Below are positions 34,488 to 44,202 of a stretch of 64,000 bases of DNA, in pieces. The notes below the pieces were generated by a model. That model saw only the letters and a list, made by a program, of their open reading frames with translations, was not told where the DNA came from and did no database searches. How positions within the stretch are numbered: the first letter of the stretch is position 1; each line of letters opens with the position of its first letter. The stretch is from Stenomitos frigidus_A (GTDB lineage Bacteria; Cyanobacteriota; Cyanobacteriia; Leptolyngbyales; Leptolyngbyaceae), in contig NZ_CAWNSW010000004.1 in NCBI RefSeq assembly GCF_963877135.1, positions 26,551-90,550 on the forward strand, written 5' to 3'. The translations under genes and the position numbers were made by a program.

Positions 34488-36017
34488 CTACAGCCTTCTC
34501 CAGTTCCGCGCATCCCGGTTGAGCAATAGTTCCGACTCTACAGGTCCCCATGTTCCGGCTTCATACAGTGGAATCGTTTCAGGAGGCGCGGGTGCATCCC
34601 ACACATTGAGGAGGGGCGTCAAAATCCGCCAGGAGGCCTCAACTTCATCGCCGCGTGTAAACAGGGTCTGGTCGCCTAACATGCAGTCTACTAGCAGTCG
34701 GCTGTACGCATCGGTGTTTGCCTGCCCAAAGGCAGTGTCGTAGCGGAAATCCATATCGACCGATCGCGTTCTCAACGATGTCCCAGGCGTTTTGACCTCA
34801 AAGCGCAGGGCAATGCCTTCATTCGGCTGAATTCGCATTGTCAGGATGTTTGGGTTTGCTTGCTTGGCTGCCGACTGGAACATCAAAAACGGCACTTCTT
34901 TGAACTGAATCGCGATCTCAGAGATCTTTTTGGGCATCCGCTTGCCTGTTCGCAGGTAGAAGGGTACGCCTTTCCAGCGCCAGTTGTCGATCGTCAGCTT
35001 CAAAGCCGCGTAGGTAGGAGTCGTCGATTCGGGTGCGGCACCTTCCTCCTGGCGATACGCTGGCACGGCTTTGCCTTTCATCCAGCCTTCAATGTACTGA
35101 CCGCGAACGGCAGAATTGCCCAGCATTTCCAAATCAGCCAGGTGAGTCGCTTGCAGCACTTTCGTTTTTTCGTTGCGAATGCTGTTTGCTTCTAGAGAGT
35201 TTGGCGCTTCCATTGCGGTTAAGCAAAACAACTGCATCAGGTGGTTTTGCACCATGTCGCGCAGTGCGCCAGCCGTTTCGTAGTAGCCTGCACGACCTTC
35301 CAAGCCAACGGTTTCCGCCACCGTGATTTGAACGTGATCGACAAATTGCCGGTTCCATAGGGGTTCAAAAATAGCGTTCGCAAAGCGGAACACCATCAGG
35401 TTTTGTACCGTCTCTTTGCCCAGGTAGTGGTCAATCCGGTAGACTTGCTGCTCATCGCACACCTTCTGGACGACCCGGTTGAGCGTCTGAGCCGAAGCCA
35501 AATCGCGACCGAACGGCTTTTCGATGACGAGTCGCTGTTTCTTGGGGTCTTCAATCATCCCAGCCGCGCCTAGCTGCTGAATGGCTTCTGCAAAGAATTT
35601 GGGTGCTACCGATAAGTAAAAGACACGATTGCCACGGGTGCCGCGCTGTTGATCCAGTTCTGCCAGAAACGCTTTCAGTTTTTGGTAATCATCCTGATTG
35701 TCCAAATCACCAGGATGATAAAACAGCCCTTTAGCAAAATCGTCCCAAATTGCCTGAGCACCTAAACCACCACCAAATTCCTCGACGCCTTCGCGCATGT
35801 GTTCGCGGAAATAGTCATGACTCCAATCACGACGAGCCACGCCGACAATTGTTAACTCAGGCGGTAACCGACGCTCTCGCTTCATCTGGTAGATGGCGGG
35901 GACGAGCTTGCGCTGGGTCAAATCACCAGACGCACCAAAGATAATGAGAATCTGCGGTTCGGGAATGCGATCCTGTTGTAGACCAACGCGAAGGGGGTTT
36001 TCGAGCAGAGTAACCAT
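34488..36017 (-). CDS. zwf: Glucose-6-phosphate 1-dehydrogenase
   Basis: 509 residues. First enzyme of the oxidative pentose phosphate pathway, giving NADPH in darkness. Rossmann motif IIFGASGDLTQRKLVPAIY; active site RIDHYLGKETVQN with the catalytic His and Lys; VIEKPFGRDLASA. A Cys sits two residues after the VVQK segment close to the active site and another in LLVDCMLGDQTLF; redox Cys are known to inhibit cyanobacterial G6PDH in light, and these are candidates. In the operon fbp-tal-zwf-opcA. Confidence 0.97.
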   Translation of the reverse strand: MVTLLENPLRVGLQQDRIPEPQILIIFGASGDLTQRKLVPAIYQMKRERRLPPELTIVGVARRDWSHDYFREHMREGVEEFGGGLGAQAIWDDFAKGLFYHPGDLDNQDDYQKLKAFLAELDQQRGTRGNRVFYLSVAPKFFAEAIQQLGAAGMIEDPKKQRLVIEKPFGRDLASAQTLNRVVQKVCDEQQVYRIDHYLGKETVQNLMVFRFANAIFEPLWNRQFVDHVQITVAETVGLEGRAGYYETAGALRDMVQNHLMQLFCLTAMEAPNSLEANSIRNEKTKVLQATHLADLEMLGNSAVRGQYIEGWMKGKAVPAYRQEEGAAPESTTPTYAALKLTIDNWRWKGVPFYLRTGKRMPKKISEIAIQFKEVPFLMFQSAAKQANPNILTMRIQPNEGIALRFEVKTPGTSLRTRSVDMDFRYDTAFGQANTDAYSRLLVDCMLGDQTLFTRGDEVEASWRILTPLLNVWDAPAPPETIPLYEAGTWGPVESELLLNRDARNWRRL

Positions 36018-36065
36018 AAGCAGGGGCAGTTAGGTTGTGTAGGAGTTGAGAAGCTGACTGGAAAA

Positions 36066-36111
36066 GTTGTTAGTTGTTAGTTGTTGGATGGAAACCCTAA
36101 CAACTAACAAC
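36066..36111 (-). terminator. Repeat-derived hairpin between tal and zwf
   Basis: GTTGTTAGTTGTTAG (36066-36080) pairs perfectly with CTAACAACTAACAAC (36097-36111). On the minus strand TTTT follows, so it could act as a partial terminator or mRNA-processing point within the operon. Confidence 0.65.
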
Positions 36112-36124
36112 CAAAAACCAACAA

Positions 36125-37273
36125 CTAAACAGCAGCAAGGCGGTTTACTTTGTCTTCGAGGGATTGCATCAACGACTGGTAGGGCTTGATGAATTTGTCG
36201 ATGCCGTCAACGAGGAGTTCGTCCATCACGGTATCCAGGTTGATGTTGATGTCGGGGTCTTTGAGGGTTTCGATCAGGTTGTAAGACTCCTCAACGCCTG
36301 TTTCGATGCGGTCAGCCACATTGCAGTGGTCAGCACAAGCCTCGATCGTGGCCGGTGGCAATGTGTTTACCGTATCAGAACCAATCAGTTCATCGACATA
36401 CATCACATCACTGTAATCGGGGTTTTTGGTGCCCGTACTTGCCCAGAGCAGGCGTTGCACGTTTGCACCTTTGGCACTCAGGGCTTTCCAGCGATCGCTC
36501 TGAATGATCTTCTTATACTCCTGGTAGGCAATCTTTGCGTTAGCGATCGCTACTTTTCCTTTGATTGCGACCATGCGATCGCGAATGTTCTGGTCGGGTA
36601 CACCTGCTTTGATCTTCTCGTCGATTTTGCCGTCGATATTGGAATCAATGCGGCTGAGGAAAAAGCTGGCAACCGAGGCGATTTTGCTGATGTCTTTGCC
36701 TTCGGCCACGCGCTTCTCTAAGCCTCGAATGTAGGCCCAGAAGGTCTCGACATAGCTAGTTACTGAGAACAGCAGCGTCACGTTAACGTTTATCCCTTCG
36801 CTGATCACCTGCTCAACGGCAGGAATGCCTTTCGAGGTGCCAGGAATTTTGATCATCACGTTTTCTTTGCCGATCGCGTTGTAGTAGCGACGGGCTTCCG
36901 AAATCGTTTTTTCGGTGTCATCAGCGATGTCAGGCGGCACTTCAATGCTGATGTAGCCGTCTAAACCGCCAGACTCGTCATAGATCGGCTTGAAAATGTC
37001 GCAGGCATCGCGAATGTCGTCAAACACGAGCGATTCGTAAATCTCTAGTGTGGACTTTTTGGCTTTGATCCCCGCTTCAATGTCGGCATCGTACATCACA
37101 TTACCCGCGATCGCCTTCTCAAAAATCGCCGGATTGGACGTGATCCCACGCAGTCCACGCGTCTCAATGAATTTTTCCAGGTCGCCAGATTTAATCAAAT
37201 CCCGCGCCAGATTGTCCATCCAAATGCTCTGACCAAACTCTTTAATCTCAAACAGATGATTGGTTGCAGTCAT
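36125..37273 (-). CDS. tal: Transaldolase
   Basis: 382 residues from ATG at 37273, preceded by AGGAGA seven bases away; an upstream in-frame ATG at 37330 is less likely. Transfers a dihydroxyacetone unit in the non-oxidative pentose phosphate branch. Key parts: MDNLARDLIKSG, GLRGITSNPAIFEKAI, MIKIPGTSKGIPAVEQ (Schiff-base Lys in the KIPGT segment), NVTLLFSVTSYVE, LWASTGTKNPDYSDVMYVDELIG. Long TalB-like subgroup with a C-terminal extension. Between fbp and zwf. Confidence 0.96.
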   Translation of the reverse strand: MTATNHLFEIKEFGQSIWMDNLARDLIKSGDLEKFIETRGLRGITSNPAIFEKAIAGNVMYDADIEAGIKAKKSTLEIYESLVFDDIRDACDIFKPIYDESGGLDGYISIEVPPDIADDTEKTISEARRYYNAIGKENVMIKIPGTSKGIPAVEQVISEGINVNVTLLFSVTSYVETFWAYIRGLEKRVAEGKDISKIASVASFFLSRIDSNIDGKIDEKIKAGVPDQNIRDRMVAIKGKVAIANAKIAYQEYKKIIQSDRWKALSAKGANVQRLLWASTGTKNPDYSDVMYVDELIGSDTVNTLPPATIEACADHCNVADRIETGVEESYNLIETLKDPDININLDTVMDELLVDGIDKFIKPYQSLMQSLEDKVNRLAAV

Positions 37274-37319
37274 CGTACTTTCTCCTAAAACTAAGTTTCT
37301 AGCCATCAGCGCCAACGTC

Positions 37320-37355
37320 TTGTCTAACAACTAACAACTAAAAACCAAAAACTAC
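37320..37355. repeat. CTAACAA repeat tract between fbp and tal
   Basis: Tandem CTAACAA units and AAAAACC variants, related to those flanking zwf and opcA. Confidence 0.8.
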
Positions 37356-37358
37356 TTG

Positions 37359-38426
37359 TCAATGGGCGGCGATCGCCTGTCGCGATCGCTCTTTGATAAA
37401 CGACTCCACCAACGCCACATCTTCTTTACTGCCGATGATGAGGGGCGTTCGGGCGTGGAGCTTAGCGGGCACTGCATCCAGGATGTCCTGAGTGCCAGTG
37501 CTCGCTCTACCGCCAGCTTGTTCTGCCAAAAATGCCAGCGGAGCCGTCTCGTAAAGCAGCCGCAGCTTGCCCTCTGGCTTTTTGACTGTACCGGGGTAGA
37601 GAAACACACCACCCTGAAACAGAATGCGATGGAAGTCACCCACTAGCGCACCGCTGTAACGGGCGGTATAACCCTCATGACGATGAACGTAACGAATGTA
37701 ATCGCGGATTGACTCATCCCATTGCCAGAAGTTGCCCTCGTTGGCGCTGTAAATGGGACCATGCGCTGGCATTTGAATGTTTTCGCTAGAGAGAATAAAC
37801 TCACCCAGGCTGGGATCAAGCGTGAACGCATGCACCCCTTTGCCGATCGAATAGATCAGCATGGTGCTGGGGCCGTAGAGAATGTAGCCTGCTGCAATCA
37901 GCTTGCGCCCGTTCTGTAGCAAATCGCGCGCCTCACCATCAAGATCGTCTCCTTCCTGCTGGCGCACGGCAAAAATGGAGCCAACGTTAATGTTGATATC
38001 TACATTCGAAGAACCGTCGATCGGGTCATATAGCAGCGTATAGCGCCCTACCGGACAGTTTTCGGGAATGTAGTAAGGCTTCTCCATTTCTTCTGAAGCG
38101 AGACGGCAGACCAGGCCGCTTTGCTTGAAGACAGAAATAAACACCTCGTTGGCGTAGATATCCATCTTCTTGACCGACTCACCCTGCACATTCTCACTGC
38201 CCGTAAAGCCCAACGCGCCTTCCATCAAGTCGGCGCGGCTCAAGCGACGAGCAATCAGCTTACCCGCCAAGGCAATCCGACTCATGATCGCGCTCAAGTC
38301 TTGTGCGTCGGCCGAGAAACTTTGAAGCTGCTGCAGAACGTGACGAGAAAGTGTGGTGCAGTCACGATCGAGTGCGTATTCATAGTCCAAAGAATCGTAA
38401 TCGAGCGATTCGTAGGCTTCGACCAT
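37359..38426 (-). CDS. fbp: Fructose-1,6-bisphosphatase class I
   Basis: 355 residues. Hydrolyses fructose-1,6-bisphosphate in gluconeogenesis and in the recycling of hexose phosphates. Metal and substrate motifs are ASEEMEKPYYI, YTLLYDPIDGSSNVDININVG and GKLRLLYETAPLAFLAEQAGG. The N-terminus has an unusual acidic, Tyr-rich stretch (EAYESLDYDSLDYEYALDRD). First gene of the operon with tal, zwf and opcA, an order also known from Nostoc/Anabaena. Confidence 0.95.
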   Translation of the reverse strand: MVEAYESLDYDSLDYEYALDRDCTTLSRHVLQQLQSFSADAQDLSAIMSRIALAGKLIARRLSRADLMEGALGFTGSENVQGESVKKMDIYANEVFISVFKQSGLVCRLASEEMEKPYYIPENCPVGRYTLLYDPIDGSSNVDININVGSIFAVRQQEGDDLDGEARDLLQNGRKLIAAGYILYGPSTMLIYSIGKGVHAFTLDPSLGEFILSSENIQMPAHGPIYSANEGNFWQWDESIRDYIRYVHRHEGYTARYSGALVGDFHRILFQGGVFLYPGTVKKPEGKLRLLYETAPLAFLAEQAGGRASTGTQDILDAVPAKLHARTPLIIGSKEDVALVESFIKERSRQAIAAH

Positions 38427-38616
38427 TGGTTAACCTCCTGATAGCCGAGCTGTGTCGGAATGATTCCGCATCATTATGCGTTGTGATTCCACCTTCTATC
38501 TTAGGAAGGCATGAGAAGATTGGCATTTCCTTTAGAACAACTACAGAAAGCGATCGCGTTTTAGTAGTGCAGCACACATAGCCTTGAGCTTGCGGTACTG
38601 AGTTTGTAGCCGCAGC

Positions 38617-39798
38617 TTAAAAATGACAGATGGACTCTGATGCAAGGGGACAAACCGGCTTGACCATAGCATTGTCAGCCAGAGCGAGTTTTTGTAATTT
38701 AGCCAGTGCTTGGAGTGGGCTAAGGTCAGTGATTTGATTGCGATTGAGTGCTAGATTCGTCAACTTGGTGAGCGATCGCAGTGCACTTACCTCAGCAATT
38801 TGGTTCACGCTGAGATTGAGATCAGTCAGATTGGTGAGCGATCGCAATGGACTGAGATCAGCAAGACGATTGCCGTTCAGGTTCAATTCGCTTAAAGATG
38901 TCAGTGAACTGAGCGGCTGTAGATCAACGATGTCATTGCGACGGAGATTTAGCGTAATCAATCGTTGGAGCGATCGTAGCGGTTTCAGGTCATCAATTTG
39001 GTTATCGCTGAGAACGAGTTTGGTTAAGTGCGTGAGTGATCTCAGCGCTTCCAGATTAGTAATTTCGTTCTCGCCAAGATTGAGTTCGATCAATCGGGTC
39101 AGTGTGCTGAGAGGACTGAGATCGCTAATACGATTGCGGCGCAGGCCAAGAACGATGAGATAGCGCAGAGACTCTAAAGCACTGAGATTACTGATGCGAT
39201 TATCACTCAAGAGCAGCGTGGTCAGACTGGTAAGCGATCGCAACGGGCTAAGGTCATCAATCCGATTGCTGATCAAAAACAGGTCTGTAAGGTCAGTGAG
39301 TGACTGGAGCGGTTCCAGATCGGTAACACGGTTTCTGATCAGAAAGAGTGCAGTGAGGTTGCTCAGCGATCGCAGCGGGCGAAGATCGGCCACTCGATTT
39401 TCATTCAGATATAGTTGGGTTAGGTTAGTGAGTGCACTCAAAGGACTGAGATCTATGATTTGGTTTTGATCTAGCCTCAGAACAGTGAGACGGGTGAGTG
39501 AGCGCAGTGGGCTAAGGTCAACCAGATGGCGATCGTTTAGCTCTAGTGATGTCAGTCGAGAAAGGGTTTGGTTTGCCTGAAGGCAGCTAGAGGTCTGTGC
39601 TTTCTGCAATAGCGCGACGATCGTTTGCCTGGTGACAGCAGGAAGGCTTTTGCGCTGCAAGCAGACATCAGTAAATGTTTTGAACGGTTCGGTTGCTAGT
39701 GGTTGTGCCAGTACAACAGGCGCACGCCACAGGAGTTGAATGAGCAGAAAGAGGCTGAGGGCGATCGCGGTACGTTTGCGAAGCATCGCTAAACTCAT
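38617..39798 (-). CDS. Secreted leucine-rich repeat protein
   Basis: 393 residues from ATG 39798, whose ATG overlaps the TGA stop of the upstream Uma2 gene (ATGA coupling); an upstream ATG at 39822 also exists. Signal peptide ~residues 1-27 (ending VVLAQ). From residue ~80 to ~385 there are about 14 22-residue repeats of the internalin/SDS22 type, LxSLTNLTxLxLxxNxIxDLSPL. A short Cys-containing cap ends the protein (PVCPLASESICHF). Extracellular or periplasmic protein-binding scaffold; ligand unknown. Confidence 0.88.
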   Translation of the reverse strand: MSLAMLRKRTAIALSLFLLIQLLWRAPVVLAQPLATEPFKTFTDVCLQRKSLPAVTRQTIVALLQKAQTSSCLQANQTLSRLTSLELNDRHLVDLSPLRSLTRLTVLRLDQNQIIDLSPLSALTNLTQLYLNENRVADLRPLRSLSNLTALFLIRNRVTDLEPLQSLTDLTDLFLISNRIDDLSPLRSLTSLTTLLLSDNRISNLSALESLRYLIVLGLRRNRISDLSPLSTLTRLIELNLGENEITNLEALRSLTHLTKLVLSDNQIDDLKPLRSLQRLITLNLRRNDIVDLQPLSSLTSLSELNLNGNRLADLSPLRSLTNLTDLNLSVNQIAEVSALRSLTKLTNLALNRNQITDLSPLQALAKLQKLALADNAMVKPVCPLASESICHF

Positions 39799-40442
39799 CG
39801 ATCGGTTTGCTCTCTCACCCACTTCCGAAATGCACGTAGAGCCGGTCGCGTTCCCTCTGTACTGCTCACGTCCAGGAATTGGATCAGAGCATCAGTCAGT
39901 GGGAGCATCGGAAAGGTTGGACTAGTGGCTGATTCAACATAGGCACCACCGCGCAGCACATTAATTTGTAACTTGCCATCGTCATAGCGCCAAATTTCTG
40001 GTACGCCCAAGGCTTCGTAAGCACTCACTTGTGTTTTAGAGGTGACATCGACTTCAATAGCGAGGTCGGGAGGTGGGTCGATCGACAAATCCAGGCGCTT
40101 TTTGCCAATCATTTGTGCTTGATTTTGGATGTAAAAACAGTCATCTGGCTCAATGCCGTAGCCCATATCCTGCCGTTTGAAGGTTGTGGAGCCAAATGAC
40201 TCCCAGTCCATATCTAACTCATCCAGGAGTGCTTTCAGCAAATCGCCAATGATCACTTTGGCTTTCTCATGTTCGGGTAGCGGCATCCTGATTTCTAGAG
40301 TTCCGTTGCTATAGGCTAGGCGTGAGGCTCGGTGGTCGCCCAATTCTGCCAGAATGTCTTCAAACGCTTGCCAGCTAATATCGCGCAGCAGCAAGCGCTG
40401 ACCTGGAGGCACGCTAAGTTGGTTCAGTTGGAGGGTAACCAT
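39795..40442 (-). CDS. Uma2 family (DUF820) restriction-fold protein
   Basis: 215 residues. PD-(D/E)xK-like fold: YSNGTLEIRMPLPEHEKAK, PDDCFYIQNQAQM, PPDLAIEVDVTSKTQ (with the Asp and Glu of the core) and EIWRYDDGKLQIN. Uma2 proteins are extremely numerous in cyanobacteria; they are predicted nucleases without a proven role. Coupled to the LRR gene downstream through overlapping stop and start codons. Confidence 0.88.
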   Translation of the reverse strand: MVTLQLNQLSVPPGQRLLLRDISWQAFEDILAELGDHRASRLAYSNGTLEIRMPLPEHEKAKVIIGDLLKALLDELDMDWESFGSTTFKRQDMGYGIEPDDCFYIQNQAQMIGKKRLDLSIDPPPDLAIEVDVTSKTQVSAYEALGVPEIWRYDDGKLQINVLRGGAYVESATSPTFPMLPLTDALIQFLDVSSTEGTRPALRAFRKWVREQTDR

Positions 40443-40646
40443 GAAGGGTTGGAGTTCTGGTTTTCTTCAGTTTAGTGGCAAACTCAGCGTGCCTGATTGG
40501 CAATCCTCCAGCAACCGTCTGGCGGGAGTCGATCGCTGATGCGCTCAAGGTCAAGAAGGGTTTGAGTGCGATCGCTGCGCTTTTAGGCACTCTACACACC
40601 AGTACAATGAAGCATTAGCACTTGCCCGAATGCCGCGATCACGTGT

Positions 40647-42653
40647 ATGGAACCGTCGCTAGACATCACGCTGCAAATCATTTTGACGGTCATGGCAGGG
40701 ATTGGAGCGCAGGTGCTGGCAGAGTTTCTTAAACTTCCTGGCATTGTTTTTTTATTGCTATTTGGCATTTTGCTGGGACCCAGTGCGTTTGGGCTGCTGT
40801 CTCCCGATCGCCTTGGCATTGGGTTAGACGTGATTGTGTCTCTGCTGGTGGCAGTCATTCTGTTTGAAGGTGGCTTCAACCTGGAATTGCGCGAACTGGG
40901 CAGAGTGTCAGGTAGCCTGCGTAATCTGGTCACGATCGGCACCCTGATTACGCTGTTGGGTGCTGGTATGGCAGCGCACTGGCTCAGCGAGTTTCCCTGG
41001 GCGATCGCCTTTCTGTATGGTTCGCTGGTCGTGGTGACAGGGCCGACCGTGATCAATCCGCTGCTGCGACAGGTGAAGGTCGATCGTCAGGTTGCCGCAC
41101 TGCTGGAAGGCGAGGGCGTGTTGATTGATCCAGTGGGTGCCATTCTGGCAGTCGTTGTTTTAAACATTCTGCTGAATGGTGAGGCTGATCCGCTCCGGAT
41201 TGCGAGTGGCCTGGTGATTCGGCTGGGCATTGGCGGCAGCATTGGCACGATCGGCGGTTGGTTACTGGGGCTCATCCTCAAACAAGCACGCTTTCTTTCG
41301 GACGATCTAAAAGCCCTGATTGTACTGGCAGGGCTATGGGGACTTTTTGGGGCGGCACAAACGATTCAAAGTGAGTCTGGTCTGATGGCGACGGTGGCGG
41401 CAGGCATTGTGCTGAGAGCCTCGTCAGTGCCAGAAGAACGGCTGTTGAAACGCTTCAAAGGTCAGCTAACCATTCTGGCGGTATCGGTGCTGTTTGTGCT
41501 GTTGGCGGCGGATTTGTCGATCGCGGGTGTGATTGCACTGGGTTGGGGTGGCGTTTTGACGGTGCTCAGCCTGATGTTCATCGTGCGTCCGCTCAACGTC
41601 TGGTGCTGCACCTGGAATAGCGGCTTAAATTGGCGGCAAAAGCTGTTTGTCTGCTGGATTGGACCAAGGGGAATCGTTTCAGCGTCGATCGCCTCGCTCT
41701 TTGCCATTTCGCTGACTCAGCGCGGTATCAACGGTGGCGATTCGATTAAAGCGCTGGTGTTTCTGACGATTATGCTGACGGTGTTCTTGCAGGCACTCAC
41801 TGCACAATGGGCGGCCAATCTGCTGCAAGTAACGTCCAACGAAGCAACTGGAGCCGTGATTGTCGGCTGTAATCCCCTGAGCCTGCTGATCGCTCGCCTC
41901 TTTGTAGAGCGCGATGAGCCCGTCACGCTGATTGATACGGCGGCTGAAGCGCGTCAGCAAGCAGAACAGGAAAAACACCGCATTTTTATCAGTAGCGCTC
42001 TTGATGCCGAAGTGCTGGAAGAAGCAGGGCTCAGCCGTGTGGGGACATTTTTGGCGATGACCAATAATGGTGAAGTCAATCTCGTTGTTGCCCGACAAGC
42101 AGCGGAAGAATTTCGTCCACCTCGTGTTTTAGCGATCTTTCCGCGTGACCCACAAGTCAGCACCAATGGCCGATCGACGACGGGTGAACCCAAGATTCAG
42201 CAAGCCTTTGCGTCACAAATGACGCTCAAAACCTGGAACCAGCACATCAGTGATCGCGCTGTGAAACTGGGAGAAACGGTTTTGCAAGAGGCTATCGACC
42301 CGCAACAGGTACATCTGCGATCGCTCATCGAGTCTGGTACGCTGCTGCCAATGCTGCTCGAACGCCAGGGCTGCTTACAGGTCGTTCCAGCGGAGGAAGT
42401 GTTTCAAGTGGGCGATCGACTGCTGTATCTGTTGTACGACCCCAAACCAAAACTGTTGAAGCTGCTCTCCGGCTCCAGCCAAACCCGTCTCACCCTCGAG
42501 CAATTACCCGAGGTTGAAAATCTTCCCCTCCTGGACGATGGTAGTGACACCGCGGCGCAGGCCGACACCGACAAAGTTTTAGTACAAGCTGACGGCTCCC
42601 GCAATGCCGATTTACTACTTCAAGACGTGAGTGAGAACGTGAACACAGAGTAG
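40647..42653 (+). CDS. CPA1-type Na+(K+)/H+ antiporter with TrkA-N and TrkA-C domains
   Basis: 668 residues. The first ~400 form about 12-13 transmembrane helices; ion-site motifs are LYGSLVVVTGPTVINPLL and LLEGEGVLIDPVGAI (ExxxxDP). A Rossmann-like TrkA-N domain (VIVGCNPLSLLIARLF, ~410-530) lacks the full GxGxxG. A TrkA-C domain (~545-610) and an acidic tail follow. Such fusions couple cation/proton exchange to nucleotide sensing. Likely role: pH and salt homeostasis in the plasma or thylakoid membrane. Confidence 0.9.
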   Translation: MEPSLDITLQIILTVMAGIGAQVLAEFLKLPGIVFLLLFGILLGPSAFGLLSPDRLGIGLDVIVSLLVAVILFEGGFNLELRELGRVSGSLRNLVTIGTLITLLGAGMAAHWLSEFPWAIAFLYGSLVVVTGPTVINPLLRQVKVDRQVAALLEGEGVLIDPVGAILAVVVLNILLNGEADPLRIASGLVIRLGIGGSIGTIGGWLLGLILKQARFLSDDLKALIVLAGLWGLFGAAQTIQSESGLMATVAAGIVLRASSVPEERLLKRFKGQLTILAVSVLFVLLAADLSIAGVIALGWGGVLTVLSLMFIVRPLNVWCCTWNSGLNWRQKLFVCWIGPRGIVSASIASLFAISLTQRGINGGDSIKALVFLTIMLTVFLQALTAQWAANLLQVTSNEATGAVIVGCNPLSLLIARLFVERDEPVTLIDTAAEARQQAEQEKHRIFISSALDAEVLEEAGLSRVGTFLAMTNNGEVNLVVARQAAEEFRPPRVLAIFPRDPQVSTNGRSTTGEPKIQQAFASQMTLKTWNQHISDRAVKLGETVLQEAIDPQQVHLRSLIESGTLLPMLLERQGCLQVVPAEEVFQVGDRLLYLLYDPKPKLLKLLSGSSQTRLTLEQLPEVENLPLLDDGSDTAAQADTDKVLVQADGSRNADLLLQDVSENVNTE

Positions 42654-42667
42654 CTTGACCGCCTGTG

Positions 42668-43606
42668 CTATTTCGATGCTCGTTGTGCCAGGTCAGCCTC
42701 TTTAAAGCGATCGCCAACGTAGAGTAGCGAATCTGCCAAATGGCGGTGCCAGTAATTCCAGCCAGCGTTTGCACCGTAAAGGCCGTGTCCGCCAGGAAAT
42801 TCATGAAACGCATTGGGAATGCCCAGGCGATCGAGCCGTTTGTGAAACCGACGCGATTGACTCAAGAAGCGTCTGTCTCCTTTGCCAGCATCGAGATAAA
42901 TGCGTAGGCGATCGCGCTCCATCGGGCTCATGCTGACAACGTATGCCATCGGGCTGTTGACCGGACCACTTTTGTCCACGAAATACCCACTGTGGCTAAA
43001 CAGTACGGAGAAATGTTGGGGATAATGCAGCCCAATATTGAGCGCACCCCACCCACCCGAAGATAGCCCGCCGATCGCCCAGAATTGTGGCTGTGTTTTG
43101 GTGCGATAACGACGACGCACTTCATTAACGAGCTCATCACCGATTTCGCTCAGCACATGTCCGTGCTTGCCATCAATGTATTGCGGGTCCCACAGTGCGC
43201 TAGAGCCACGATCGTCATTACCATCTGGCGTGATAATCAGCGATGGTGGCAGTTGTCGCTGATCGTAAAGCGCTTGAATGACCGGCAAAGCGGCGGCTTT
43301 TTTGTACCAGTCGGTTGCCTGCCCATGCCCGCCGTGCAAGAGAAAGATGACTGGATAGCGCTGGTGTGGATGCTGCCTGTAGCCAGGCGGCAAAATCACT
43401 CCGTAGGCGCGCGTCATGCCCATCGCCTGACTTTGAAAATGCTCCAGCGTATAGCTCAGGTTTGTGGAGCGCTCTGCCGCCGTGGCATCAGGGCCGTCGA
43501 ACTGGGGGGTACCATCAACAAAGACATACCAATAACCGCCTGAGGCCAGTACTAAAAAAGCGGTTAACCCAATGCTTAAAAATTTCCTGGATTGTTTGAC
43601 TTTCAT
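42668..43606 (-). CDS. Esterase D-type alpha/beta hydrolase, exported or membrane-anchored
   Basis: 312 residues. N-terminal hydrophobic anchor or signal (~10-30). Fold features: AYGVILPPGYRQHPHQRYPVIFLLHGGHG, PSLIITPDGNDDRGSS, nucleophile elbow IGGLSSGGWGAL, acid in YLDAGKGDRRFL, and base in FPGGHGLYGAN. The arrangement matches the putative esterase family (S-formylglutathione hydrolase, feruloyl esterase, mycolyltransferase). Substrate unknown. Confidence 0.85.
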   Translation of the reverse strand: MKVKQSRKFLSIGLTAFLVLASGGYWYVFVDGTPQFDGPDATAAERSTNLSYTLEHFQSQAMGMTRAYGVILPPGYRQHPHQRYPVIFLLHGGHGQATDWYKKAAALPVIQALYDQRQLPPSLIITPDGNDDRGSSALWDPQYIDGKHGHVLSEIGDELVNEVRRRYRTKTQPQFWAIGGLSSGGWGALNIGLHYPQHFSVLFSHSGYFVDKSGPVNSPMAYVVSMSPMERDRLRIYLDAGKGDRRFLSQSRRFHKRLDRLGIPNAFHEFPGGHGLYGANAGWNYWHRHLADSLLYVGDRFKEADLAQRASK

Positions 43607-44202
43607 CCGCGATCGCTACCATGTTGACTGCACAATAACCTACACAAGGTGAAACGCTAGAACTCTAAACAATCAACGCTCATTTGGTTTTCAAACGCCT
43701 GGAGCATCAGTGTTTTGACTAGAGCAATCCGCTTTGAACCCTGATCAGCATCCTCCAAAGCCTCCGAATCAATGATCAGCTAAACGTCAAGCGTTGACTG
43801 CTGACCTCAACCTGTGAATGGCTGCTTAAACCAGTCCTTAGCGATGGGATCACTCTGCCACATTTGCTTGGGCTTGATAGAATTGCTTCGGAAGGGTATC
43901 GAATTGTAGCAAGCCATCAATCCATGCGTTTCACCAGCAATGTTTCTGCTGTCGCTAACGAGTGGCTGCAGGTACAGAATAGATAAGGTGTCAGTAATCT
44001 ATACCGAACAACTGGTTGACTTGGAACAACGTTGGTCATTGGTTTTTGCTGATTGCTTGTTATATAAAGGCTGAAAAGTCCACCCTACCTTGTGATACTG
44101 CTTACTTACAGGGGACGCGGCGGGCGCTAGTGTGTGCCCAACGTTGATGCACAAACTACAGGTAAGCGCTGGCATCTGCCGCTTTATTTCTCTTTACGAC
44201 TA
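43607..44202. other. Intergenic region before the DICT histidine kinase
   Basis: No gene supported. TTGCTG...TTATATAAAGG near 44048-44071 might be promoter elements, but spacing is not ideal. In-frame GTG at 44134 is a possible earlier start of the kinase. Confidence 0.4.

Noticed and set aside
36164..36721. Plus-strand frame of 185 codons opposite tal
   Set aside because: Antisense shadow of transaldolase; no independent features.
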